From a bacterium (GTDB lineage: Bacteria > Blakebacterota > Blakebacteria > Blakebacterales > Blakebacteraceae), in the NCBI GenBank assembly GCA_025774615.1, contig JALGVQ010000032.1, positions 1 to 33,669 of the forward strand: a stretch of DNA of 33,669 nucleotides. Reading direction: 5' to 3'. Shown here piece after piece: positions 1-7,829 of this stretch (within the stretch, counting starts at the first letter, position 1; each line of letters begins with the position of its first letter). A model generated the notes under the pieces. It had not been told where the DNA came from. It searched no databases and was given only the letters and a program-made list of their open reading frames with translations. The translations under genes were made by a program, and so were the position numbers.

Positions 1-1
1 C

Positions 2-319
2 GTCTTCGGGCTGGTCTCAACCGCCTTCTGCGTCGCCAGTTCGATGCTGGTTCCGGTGCGTGATGTTTTCAGGGGGATCGAGAGCCAGATGTTCTTCGAC
101 ATCTTCAATCCCGCCACATTGCTGCTCGCTCTGTTCACCGGATTCTATTTCGCTGTCAGAAAGAAGTCGGGAACCACGCGATCGGCCGCGATCGCCACAT
201 TCTGCGCGTTCATCATAGCCTTTATCCTGCTGACCTACATCGGGACCGCGCTGCGCGGTCCGAACTGGGATTTCTACTGGCCCTGGCAGGCCTGGCCAAT
301 ACACCCCATCACCTACTGA
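2..319 (+). CDS. Cytochrome b-like membrane protein, C-terminal part (partial, 5' end outside window)
   Basis: The open frame runs in from the window edge and gives the last 105 residues of a membrane protein. Two hydrophobic segments are visible, one just before and one after a short basic stretch (AVRKKSGTTR). The tail after the last segment reads GTALRGPNWDFYWPWQAW, which resembles the C-termini of cytochrome b / quinol-oxidising membrane subunits, where an RGPxW...WPW pattern follows the last helix. The next gene is a multiheme cytochrome c and then nosZ, so a role as the quinol-side subunit of an electron chain to N2O reductase is the sensible inference. No heme ligands can be assessed because most of the protein lies upstream. 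It could instead be another small quinone-interacting membrane subunit. Confidence 0.6.
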   Translation, partial: VFGLVSTAFCVASSMLVPVRDVFRGIESQMFFDIFNPATLLLALFTGFYFAVRKKSGTTRSAAIATFCAFIIAFILLTYIGTALRGPNWDFYWPWQAWPIHPITY

Positions 320-340
320 GGATCGAGGGGCGAGGAAGCG

Positions 341-1549
341 ATGATGAGGAAAATCGGTCAAAGAGAGATCGTTTCGTTACTGACAGTCGCCGGCCTGATC
401 CTGGTCGGGGGAATCGTGGCCATAGCCGTGGACACCACTCCCGAATGGAAATACTACCAGTCTGAATTCCGCTGGCTCGTGGCTGAAGAGATGGGGGATG
501 TCGACCGTTCGCAGATCCCGCGAGGGATCCAGCAGATATACGTTGAGGATCTCGATCGGGTGGATCGCTGTACGAGCTGTCACCTGGGTATCGAGTGGAA
601 GGGCTTCGAGTCTGTCGAGCAGCCATGGACCACACATCCCCGTCCCGATCTCTTCAAGTCTCATCCGATCGGTGAGTATGGGTGCACCGTCTGCCACGGG
701 GGACAGGGACTCGCCCTGACCTATGCGGATGCCCACGGATTCGTCGAGCACTGGGAGGAACCGGTGCTCGGTGAGATTATCGGGAGCGAGTACGATCCCA
801 GAACACCACCTCCACTCCACGAAATCAGATGCAATTACTGCCATCGATATGAACGTACGACTCCCGGCATGTCCCGTATCAATCACGCCAAACAACTGGT
901 CCGTGACAAGGGATGCAAGATCTGCCACATCATCAACGGGTCGGGTGGTTCGCTGGGACCAGACCTGACGTTTGAAGGGGATAAGCACGCCGAGGGCTTC
1001 GATTTCAGTAACCTGGTGTCGAACCAGCAGACGGTCTTCAACTGGCATATCAAGCACTTCCAGTCTCCCCCGACGATCGTCCCGAACTCGATCATGCCGG
1101 AGATGAATTTTCAGTCAAGAGATACCCAGGCCCTGGCGATGCTGGCGATGAGCTGGCAGGATAACCGCGATCTGCCGTGGTCGTATTTTCCGGGGATCGA
1201 ACTCAGCGATGAGATGACTCCTGAAGAGATCGACAGGGACCGGAATATGCGCTCGGGTGACGGTGCATTCTTCGTTGAGAAGAGCTGCTTCGTCTGTCAT
1301 AGCATCAAGGCGTTCGATATCCAGTCACCGACCGACAAGGGTCCCGACCTCTCCCTCGCGCCTGATGATGTCCGGGCCCGGTTCAACAAGACCGTCGAGG
1401 AATTCCTGTTCGATCCCACCGGCACGATGAAGATCATTCTCGAGAGCCAGATCGTACTGACCGACGAGGAGAAGTGGGACGCGATCAACAGGATCATGAG
1501 AGCTTACGATATCGTGAAGAATCGAACTGAGGGTATACCACCCCGGTGA
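341..1549 (+). CDS. Five-heme cytochrome c, putative electron donor of the nos system
   Basis: This 402-residue protein has an N-terminal hydrophobic segment (residues 11-30) that is probably an uncleaved anchor, placing the rest in the periplasm. Five CXXCH heme-binding motifs are visible at residues 77 (CTSCH), 115 (CTVCH), 164 (CNYCH), 192 (CKICH) and 316 (CFVCH). The last two lie in segments that look like mono-heme cytochrome c modules, each with a downstream GPDL loop and, after heme 4, a MPEM that may provide a Met ligand. A GAGGAAG ribosome binding site precedes ATG 341/344. The stop abuts the nosZ ATG, and a cytochrome b-like gene lies just upstream. Clade II nos clusters commonly include b- and c-type cytochromes, so it probably carries electrons from quinol to NosZ. 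The specific partner is inferred. Confidence 0.85.
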   Translation: MMRKIGQREIVSLLTVAGLILVGGIVAIAVDTTPEWKYYQSEFRWLVAEEMGDVDRSQIPRGIQQIYVEDLDRVDRCTSCHLGIEWKGFESVEQPWTTHPRPDLFKSHPIGEYGCTVCHGGQGLALTYADAHGFVEHWEEPVLGEIIGSEYDPRTPPPLHEIRCNYCHRYERTTPGMSRINHAKQLVRDKGCKICHIINGSGGSLGPDLTFEGDKHAEGFDFSNLVSNQQTVFNWHIKHFQSPPTIVPNSIMPEMNFQSRDTQALAMLAMSWQDNRDLPWSYFPGIELSDEMTPEEIDRDRNMRSGDGAFFVEKSCFVCHSIKAFDIQSPTDKGPDLSLAPDDVRARFNKTVEEFLFDPTGTMKIILESQIVLTDEEKWDAINRIMRAYDIVKNRTEGIPPR

Positions 1550-3445
1550 ATGAGGGGTGTCCTGGTCGCCCTGCCGATGATCGCTCTGCTGGTGAGCGGA
1601 TTCGTTGGTTGCGGCAAGGCCCCGCCCCGGGGTGGAGCGAGGGGTGGTGGCACGCGGGGGACCGGTTCAGAGATCACCGACGCGGCGCTTGCCACCTATG
1701 TGGCTCCCGGAGACCTGGATGAGTACTACCTCTTCTATTCCGGTGGTCACAGCGGGCAGATATTCGTGGCGGGAGTGCCCTCGATGCGCCACATAGCCAC
1801 AATCCCCGTTTTCACTCCCTATCCGGGTACCGGGTACGGATTCGATGACGAGACACGTGAGATGCTCGGCGAGTACAGCTGGGGAGATTCTCACCACCCC
1901 GGACTGTCGGAGACTGACGGCGAATATGACGGCCGCTGGCTCTTCATCAACGACAATGCCAACGGTCGACTCGCCCGTATCGATCTGAGGGATTTCAAGA
2001 CAAAGCAGATTCTGAAGGTCCCGAACATCTCGGCGAACCATGGAAGTTCCTTTTTGAGTCCCAACTCCGAGTACGTCACAATGGCCACGCGGATGTCGGT
2101 GCCGTTCCCGCAGGGTACCTATGCGGATGTCACTGATTACGGCACGACCTACAAGGGTATCGTCGCCGGGATCAAGATCGATCCCGACTCGGGTGAGATG
2201 TCACTCGGGTGGGAGATCGTCGTTCCCCCCTTCAACTACGATCTGGGTGACGCCGGCAAGGGTCCGAGTGACGGGTATTTTTTCTGGACCTGTTACAATT
2301 CAGAGCGCGAGTTCATCGAGGGCGGTAAGCTGGAAGTGACAGCCTCACAGCGCGATCGGGACTACATTCTCATGGTCGACTGGAGAGCCGCCCAGCAGGC
2401 GGTCGACGCGGGTCGCGCACGGACGTATGCCGGCGCACCGGTCCTTGATCCGGATACTGTTTCAGGTCTCGCCTGGTACATCCCCCTGGCCAAGTCGCCT
2501 CACGGTGTGGATGTGAGTCCCGACGGGCGATGGATCGTCGGGTCGGGTAAACTGTCTCCGACCACCACGGTCTTCGATATCGAGAAGATCAAACAGGCGA
2601 TCCAGGACGGGGATTTCGAAGAGACTATCGACGGTATTCCGGTCCTGACCTACAACTCGGTGCGTGAGGCGGAGATCCCGGTCGGACTCGGCCCACTGCA
2701 CACCCAGTTCGACGGCAAGGGATATGCCTACACGTCCCTGTTCGTCGAGAGTGCGGTCGCGAAATGGAAACTGCCTCCCTACGAAGCCGGCGCCGACATG
2801 AACCAGTACGTGGTGGACAAGATCCCTGTGGCTTACAACATAGGTCACCTGGTGACTGCCGAGGGTGATTCCCGCTCACCGGATGGCAACTACCTCATAG
2901 CTCTCAACAAGCTGTCGAAGGGACGTCACCTCAGTGTAGGGCCGTCGATCCCCGAGTCGGCTCAGTTGATCGATATATCAGGCGACCGGATGAACCTGCT
3001 TTACGACGCTTTCACCGAACCGGAACCGCATTACGCATTGATGATCCGCGCCGACAAGATCGATCCGATCGAGGTCTACAGGCGGGACGATCCCGAATGG
3101 CCGCAGAATCCGGACGCGACCTGGGCAGTGGAGGACACCAGGGTAGAGCGCCGGGGCAGGACGGTGGAGGTGTGGATGCTTGCGGTGCGGTCGTTCTTCT
3201 CACCCGACGTGATCCGGGTGAACCAGGGTGACCGGGTGATCATCCATGTGACCAACATCGAACAGACACGTGACGAACTCCACGGTCTGGCGATCAATGA
3301 TTACAACATCAACATCGTCATCGATCCGGGTGAGACGAAAACGGTGACGTTCACTGCTGACAAGAGTGGAGTGTTCGCTTTCTACTGCACCAATTTCTGC
3401 AGTGCGCTCCATCAGGAGATGCAGGGATATCTGCTTGTCAGATAA
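1550..3445 (+). CDS. nosZ: Nitrous oxide reductase NosZ, clade II, putative lipoprotein
   Basis: NosZ reduces N2O to N2 in the periplasm. This 631-residue protein shows the seven-bladed propeller followed by a cupredoxin domain. The CuZ histidines are recognisable: H115 and H116 (DSHHPG), H164 (NHGSS), H318 (SPHGVD), H384 (PLHTQF), H433 (IGHL) and H494 (PHYA). The SKGRH segment near 456-460 carries the conserved lysine region. The CuA ligands are H578 and the cluster C613, C617, H621, M624 (FYCTNFCSALHQEM). There is no twin-arginine signal. Instead a Sec-type N-terminus ends in VGC with Cys21, a plausible lipobox, which suggests membrane tethering. The Sec-type export and the NosB neighbour place it in clade II. 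ATG 1550 directly follows the stop of the cytochrome c gene, so translation is likely coupled. Confidence 0.97.
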   Translation: MRGVLVALPMIALLVSGFVGCGKAPPRGGARGGGTRGTGSEITDAALATYVAPGDLDEYYLFYSGGHSGQIFVAGVPSMRHIATIPVFTPYPGTGYGFDDETREMLGEYSWGDSHHPGLSETDGEYDGRWLFINDNANGRLARIDLRDFKTKQILKVPNISANHGSSFLSPNSEYVTMATRMSVPFPQGTYADVTDYGTTYKGIVAGIKIDPDSGEMSLGWEIVVPPFNYDLGDAGKGPSDGYFFWTCYNSEREFIEGGKLEVTASQRDRDYILMVDWRAAQQAVDAGRARTYAGAPVLDPDTVSGLAWYIPLAKSPHGVDVSPDGRWIVGSGKLSPTTTVFDIEKIKQAIQDGDFEETIDGIPVLTYNSVREAEIPVGLGPLHTQFDGKGYAYTSLFVESAVAKWKLPPYEAGADMNQYVVDKIPVAYNIGHLVTAEGDSRSPDGNYLIALNKLSKGRHLSVGPSIPESAQLIDISGDRMNLLYDAFTEPEPHYALMIRADKIDPIEVYRRDDPEWPQNPDATWAVEDTRVERRGRTVEVWMLAVRSFFSPDVIRVNQGDRVIIHVTNIEQTRDELHGLAINDYNINIVIDPGETKTVTFTADKSGVFAFYCTNFCSALHQEMQGYLLVR

Positions 3446-3502
3446 CCGTCGATACCGGTCGGATAGCGCAGGCTGTCCGGCCGGTTGTCATGAATCGAGG
3501 CA

Positions 3503-4168
3503 ATGATGTCCGAAAAGTACAAGCGGATCATAGCCATACTGGACAGGCCGTTGACGACCAGAAGCAGAATCCTGGTAGCCACCGCAGCGCTGATCCTGAT
3601 TCCGACCTTCTTCGCTCCGCTGTGGCGCATGAGCTTCATGGCACAGCAGTATCCAGAGGGACTGGATCTCTACATATACAGCCACAGTCTGGTCGGTGGG
3701 GATCAAGGCAATGACCTCGTCGAGATCAATGTCCTGAATCACTACATCGGTATGGCTGAGCTCAGTGAGGAAGACTTCTCTGAACTGAAGTGGATCCCGC
3801 TCGTGATCGGTCTGATCGGTGTCCTCACACTCAGGGCGGCGGCGATCGGGTCGCTCAAATCGATACTCGATACCATGGTGATCTGTATCTACTTCGCCGG
3901 GTTCTCCCTGTGGAGTTTCTGGTACAAACTGAACTACTACGGGAAACATCTCGATCCTCGTGCGGCGGTGGAGGTCGCTCCATTCACACCGCCGGTCTTC
4001 GGATACAGGATGGTCGGTCAGTTCGAAGTGTGGTCTTATCCCGCCCTGGCCACATATCTTTTCGTCGCCTTCGGACTACTGCTCCTGGGCGGCTTCTGGT
4101 TCACCTGGCATCGGCCGGGTGAGAAAATGCTCGATCCGATACGGACGGGCAGTGGAGGTGAACAATGA
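3503..4168 (+). CDS. nosB: NosB-type integral membrane protein of clade II nos clusters
   Basis: This 221-residue membrane protein sits directly after nosZ, the position typical of NosB in clade II clusters. Hydrophobic segments lie near residues 23-41, 97-116, 121-140 and 180-200. The loop after the first helix carries the characteristic pattern PLWRMSFMAQQYPEGLDL followed by YSHSLVGG, then DLVEINVLNHYIGM, which I recognise from nosZ-linked membrane proteins. The His and Met residues in this loop make a metal-linked role conceivable, but its biochemical function is not established. ATG 3503 and ATG 3506 are both possible starts, and the GAGG at 3497-3500 favours the second. The 3' end overlaps the next gene by four bases (ATGA), so the two are translationally coupled. 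Confidence 0.85.
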   Translation: MMSEKYKRIIAILDRPLTTRSRILVATAALILIPTFFAPLWRMSFMAQQYPEGLDLYIYSHSLVGGDQGNDLVEINVLNHYIGMAELSEEDFSELKWIPLVIGLIGVLTLRAAAIGSLKSILDTMVICIYFAGFSLWSFWYKLNYYGKHLDPRAAVEVAPFTPPVFGYRMVGQFEVWSYPALATYLFVAFGLLLLGGFWFTWHRPGEKMLDPIRTGSGGEQ

Positions 4169-4665
4169 GTAAAGTGATAATCCCCGCCATGGCCTTCTGC
4201 CTGCTTGCCGGTTGTGGCGGCGGCAGCAACTCCTCAGGTGGATCAGCTCCAGCGGAGGACGCTCCCCTTCTTTCGGTCGAGGCACCGGAACCTCTCGCGG
4301 TACCTGAACCGAAGACGGTCCAGTCAGAGACGGACTGGGAAGCAAGGGTGCACAACAAGGAGATCGAGATCCTCCAGCTCATCAACATCATCAATCCCAT
4401 AGCGGTGTACATCACCGAGGGATTCAATCAGTATGGTGACCGGTTCAGTGAGGTGCTCCAGGAAGAGTGGGCGGATACCCAGGTGCAGTTGACGAAAGCG
4501 CTGACACTGTTCGATTCCTGCAAGGAACGCAAGGAAGCAGGATCGTTCGAGAAGCAGCTCTTCCTCGACATGGAGGAGGTATGGCAACTCCTGGTTAAAA
4601 CGGGAGTGGCCGGTGTCCGGTCAAAGACGATGGTGGATGCCGAGTTGAAGAGACTCATCGGTTAG
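4165..4665 (+). CDS. Small lipoprotein of the nos operon, unknown function
   Basis: This 166-residue product has a lipoprotein signal with the lipobox LLAGC (Cys17), followed by a Gly/Ser-rich and Pro/Glu-rich linker to about residue 55. The rest is a predominantly helical domain rich in Glu, Leu and Lys. I recognise no family. A strong GGAGGTG ribosome binding site precedes the ATG, which overlaps the nosB stop by four bases, so it is a true member of the operon. Location at the periplasmic face of a membrane is expected from the lipobox. A helper role in NosZ maturation or electron transfer is possible from context only. No CXXCH and no obvious copper motif are present. Confidence 0.8.
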   Translation: MSKVIIPAMAFCLLAGCGGGSNSSGGSAPAEDAPLLSVEAPEPLAVPEPKTVQSETDWEARVHNKEIEILQLINIINPIAVYITEGFNQYGDRFSEVLQEEWADTQVQLTKALTLFDSCKERKEAGSFEKQLFLDMEEVWQLLVKTGVAGVRSKTMVDAELKRLIG

Positions 4666-4673
4666 CTACGCAT

Positions 4674-4705
4674 TGCGGGGAGGGGAGATACTCCTGCTCC
4701 CCGCA
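4674..4705 (+). other. GC-rich RNA hairpin between lipoprotein gene and nosD
   Basis: A 9-bp perfect stem is formed by TGCGGGGAG (4674-4682) and CTCCCCGCA (4697-4705). An inner GGAG/CTCC pairing (4684-4687 with 4691-4694) gives a long imperfect hairpin. No T-run follows, so it is not a standard intrinsic terminator. It could be an mRNA processing or stability element that sets different expression for the upstream nosZ part and the downstream nosDFLY part. This function is inference. Confidence 0.55.
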
Positions 4706-4726
4706 TGACAGTTCAGAGGAAACACC

Positions 4727-6157
4727 ATGCCGATCACGGCACTTCTCGCGCTGCTTCTGGTCAATCAGACACCCTCAACGGATGTGCCTCGAGCAGTACA
4801 TGTTGTGAAGGCAGGGCAATCGATTGCGCTGGCTCTGCAGAAGGCCGCTCCCGGTGATACCATCCGCGTGACCACAGGAGAATACTATGAGAACCTGGTG
4901 ATCGATGTGCCAGTAGTTCTGACCGGTCCGGTGAACCGGACCGTACCGGTCGATCCTTCCGATCCATCTCCCCATTCCCGACCGATCATCCGTGGTGGAT
5001 ATGAAGGCAATGTCATCCACATCATCGCCCCGGGAACAGTCGTCGATGGGCTACAGGTGAGTGAAGCCGGACCACAGCTCACAAAGGATTACGCCTGCAT
5101 CCTCGTCGAGGCCGATTCAGTGAAGATACGGAATTGCGTCATAACCGAGCCGCTGCATGGGATATACGTCAAAGCGGGCATTCACGCCGTGATAGAGGAT
5201 AACGTCATCAGGGGGCGACTCGATCTGATCGAGTCAGATCGCGGCAACGGTATCCATCTCTGGAACACGAAGAGGAACTTCGTGCTCCGGAACGAGATCG
5301 TCGATGTCCGGGACGGCATATATTTCTCATTTGCTGATTCGACACTGATCGAAGGCAACCATATACACCAGGTCAGATATGGCCTTCACTATATGTATTC
5401 GAACTACAACTCGTTCCGGGACAACCTGTTCGAACGGAATGTGGCCGGTGCCGCCCTCATGTATTCACATGATATCGAGTTCACCCGGAACACCTTCGCC
5501 CGCTGTCGTGGGTTCCGAGCCTATGGTATCCTCTATCAGTCGATGGACCACGTTACAGCGCGCGATAATCTGGTCCTCGACAACAGTCGCGGTATATTCA
5601 TGAACAACGCCGGCAACAATCTGATCGAAGGAAATGATGTGGTGGATAACGACCTGGCGATCCAGCTCAACGGTGGCTGCGATGGCAACATATTCGTCGG
5701 GAACAACTTCATCAATAATCTGAGTTCCCTGCTGCTCGATGTCAGTGACCGGGAAACAGCCTGGTCGGACAGAGGGAGAGGGAATTACTGGAGTGATTAT
5801 GATGGCTACGATCTGGATCGGGATGGGATAGGAGATATTCCGTACAGCATCCAGAATGTCTTCCAGATCCTGGAATCACGGGTTCCCGAAGTCAGGTTCT
5901 ACCTGCTGAGCCCGGCGGCCCGGATACTCGAACTTGCTGAGAAATCCCTGCCGATCCTGAATCTCGGTGATGCCCGGGATCCTCTACCCGTCATGAGACC
6001 GATCGTCAACAATGAAGTGCCGTGGCAGATGGTGGCCGGCAGCAACGCTCAGGGGAGCGTGATCTGGGCAACTGTCTATTTGATTCTTACCATTGCCCTG
6101 TTCGCCCTGTTGATGTTCTGGAGCCGCAGACAAGTTTCTGTGGGGAGCGCTCCGTGA
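4727..6157 (+). CDS. nosD: NosD, periplasmic right-handed beta-helix protein for CuZ assembly
   Basis: NosD works with the NosFY ABC transporter in maturation of the CuZ centre of NosZ. This 476-residue protein starts with a short signal sequence (MPITALLALLLVNQ). It then shows many beta-helix turns with the repeated N-x-I/L pattern of carbohydrate-binding / copper-binding NosD repeats (for example IRNCVITEP, IEDNVIRG, IEGNHIHQV, IEGNDVVDN). The ending NYWSDYDGYDLDRDGIGD followed by PY is typical of NosD. A C-terminal transmembrane segment lies at about residues 445-465 with a short basic tail, so it is anchored to the inner membrane. The AGAGGA ahead of ATG 4727 serves as ribosome binding site. 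Its stop overlaps the GTG start of nosF. Confidence 0.94.
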   Translation: MPITALLALLLVNQTPSTDVPRAVHVVKAGQSIALALQKAAPGDTIRVTTGEYYENLVIDVPVVLTGPVNRTVPVDPSDPSPHSRPIIRGGYEGNVIHIIAPGTVVDGLQVSEAGPQLTKDYACILVEADSVKIRNCVITEPLHGIYVKAGIHAVIEDNVIRGRLDLIESDRGNGIHLWNTKRNFVLRNEIVDVRDGIYFSFADSTLIEGNHIHQVRYGLHYMYSNYNSFRDNLFERNVAGAALMYSHDIEFTRNTFARCRGFRAYGILYQSMDHVTARDNLVLDNSRGIFMNNAGNNLIEGNDVVDNDLAIQLNGGCDGNIFVGNNFINNLSSLLLDVSDRETAWSDRGRGNYWSDYDGYDLDRDGIGDIPYSIQNVFQILESRVPEVRFYLLSPAARILELAEKSLPILNLGDARDPLPVMRPIVNNEVPWQMVAGSNAQGSVIWATVYLILTIALFALLMFWSRRQVSVGSAP

Positions 6158-7074
6158 ATCCCTTGATCACTCTTTCGGGATTCGAAAAGCGGTTTGGAGA
6201 GGTGCGCGCCGTTCATCCACTCGATCTGGAGATCGTTGCGGGCGAGTCGTTTGCCCTGCTCGGGCCGAACGGTGGTGGCAAAACAACCATTCTCCGGGCC
6301 CTCGTGGGTCTTCACACTCCCACTGCAGGCAGGGTGATCATCGACGGGCACGACATCGTCGCGGAACCCGATTCGGTCAGGGATCTCATCTCCTACGTAC
6401 CCCAGAGGGTCGGTATGCCCGGTCTGCTCACCGGCAGGGAAGTGGTGACGTTCTTCTCTCAATTGAAGGGAACTGCTGATGAGAGGATAGGTGAGGTTCT
6501 CGATCTCTTCGCGCTGACCGAGAGCGCTGACCGATATACCCGGGAGTTCTCCGGCGGGATGATGCAGCGGCTCGGGCTTGCAGTTGCGTTCCTTCAGGAC
6601 GTCCCTCTCTACATCTTCGATGAACCGACCCTTAATCTTGACGCGCTCGGTATCGAGTGTCTTCAAAATCTCCTGAAGGCGAAACAACAGAACGGAACGA
6701 CAGTGGTGTTCGCCTCGCACAGTCTCCACTATGCCATGCAGCTTGCGGATCGGGTGGCTCTGCTTGTTGAAGGACGTCTGGTGAGGGTGGAAGAGGTTCC
6801 GCTCTTCAGGGATACGATCATCCGGGAGATGCGCGTGCGTGTGGTGCTCGATCATTCCACCGATGAGATGATCGTAGCCGCCCGCTTGGCAGGGGCTGAG
6901 TCTCTCGACCAGAACGGGAAACAGATCTGGTTCCGGGCGATTCCCGAAAAACGGCTCGATGTGTTCCGGGCCATCGAGGGGGCAGGGGGGAATATCAGGG
7001 AGATCCACACGGAAACCCCTGATTGGGAAGCACTGATCAGGGATTATCTCGACTCTGAAGAGGAGAGTGGATGA
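6154..7074 (+). CDS. nosF: NosF, ABC transporter ATPase of the NosFY system
   Basis: This 306-residue ATPase energises the NosFY transporter needed for copper-sulfur centre assembly in NosZ. Numbering from GTG 6154, the Walker A is GPNGGGKT (37-44), the Q-loop Gln is near 84, the signature is FSGGM (132-136), the Walker B is LYIFDEPT (152-159) and the H-loop His is near 189. About 100 extra C-terminal residues follow the ABC fold, as is usual for this subfamily. An in-frame ATG lies upstream at 6022, inside nosD. I prefer GTG 6154 because it forms a GTGA overlap with the nosD stop, has GGGGAG 6-7 bases upstream, and gives the usual family N-terminus (ITLSGFEKRFG). Confidence 0.93.
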   Translation: MNPLITLSGFEKRFGEVRAVHPLDLEIVAGESFALLGPNGGGKTTILRALVGLHTPTAGRVIIDGHDIVAEPDSVRDLISYVPQRVGMPGLLTGREVVTFFSQLKGTADERIGEVLDLFALTESADRYTREFSGGMMQRLGLAVAFLQDVPLYIFDEPTLNLDALGIECLQNLLKAKQQNGTTVVFASHSLHYAMQLADRVALLVEGRLVRVEEVPLFRDTIIREMRVRVVLDHSTDEMIVAARLAGAESLDQNGKQIWFRAIPEKRLDVFRAIEGAGGNIREIHTETPDWEALIRDYLDSEEESG

Positions 7075-7829
7075 TGACCGGCGTCAACAAGGGCAGCAGA
7101 ATCACGGTGGCCGGGATCCTCTGTATCCTGGTGTCATGCGCGGGTGAAGTCCAGCCACGGGTAGAAGCAGGGTTGGATTCCTGTGATTACTGCGGGATGA
7201 TCATCGACCAGGTGAATCAGGCATGTGGTTATGTGCTCGATCGACAGTTCGTGACGTTCGATTCACCTGTCTGTCTGCTCTACAGTCTTGAGTCGCTTGA
7301 AAAAGAGGGCTCCTCACTCCCTTCAGCGATCTGGTTTGCTGACTACGGGGACGGCACCTTTCACCCTGCCGAGACCACATCGTTCCTGCTGACCAGCCAT
7401 ATACCAACGGTCATGGGCATGGAGGTCGTGTGTTTCGGCAATCAGGAAGCCGTCGTCAACGTGAGCGAACATGAAGATGAGATCATCACCGACTGGCTGG
7501 GATTCCGGACCCTGCGTGGAACGCCTGATGTGATCGTGGAACTGCAGGTCGGTCCGGATGGGATGGTACCTCAGGTGGTCGAAGTGAAGAAGAGTGAGCT
7601 GATCCTCTTCAGGGTGACAGGTACTGCATCGGGAGAGGAACGTACCTTCACCATCACCGGATACCCTGAGATCGGGCCGATCACGATTCCTGCAGATGGT
7701 ACCACAATTGAATTCCGGCTGATGGCGACCAGGCCGGGAGCTGGTTTTCCGATTACGATTGGAGAGGGTGAACCACTCGGTATGATGAAAGTGGAAGGTC
7801 CCCACACAGAGGATGAAGCAGCGCGGTGA
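7071..7829 (+). CDS. nosL: NosL-like copper-binding lipoprotein with an added C-terminal beta domain
   Basis: NosL is a periplasmic lipoprotein that supplies Cu(I) to NosZ. The N-terminal half has a lipobox ending at Cys23 (ILVSC), then the NosL hallmark CDYCGMII with C38, C41 and M43, followed by FVTFDSPVCLL and FHPAETTSFL, both typical of the NosL core. The core ends near residue 147. Residues 153-245 form an extra, beta-rich domain (VIVELQVGPDG..., VVEVKKSEL, RTFTITG) that resembles a cupredoxin or Ig-like fold but has no visible His or Cys copper ligands. At 252 residues it is clearly longer than common NosL proteins. ATG 7071 overlaps the nosF stop (ATGATGA, a second ATG at 7074), and its own stop overlaps the next GTG. 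Confidence 0.9.
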   Translation: MMTGVNKGSRITVAGILCILVSCAGEVQPRVEAGLDSCDYCGMIIDQVNQACGYVLDRQFVTFDSPVCLLYSLESLEKEGSSLPSAIWFADYGDGTFHPAETTSFLLTSHIPTVMGMEVVCFGNQEAVVNVSEHEDEIITDWLGFRTLRGTPDVIVELQVGPDGMVPQVVEVKKSELILFRVTGTASGEERTFTITGYPEIGPITIPADGTTIEFRLMATRPGAGFPITIGEGEPLGMMKVEGPHTEDEAAR

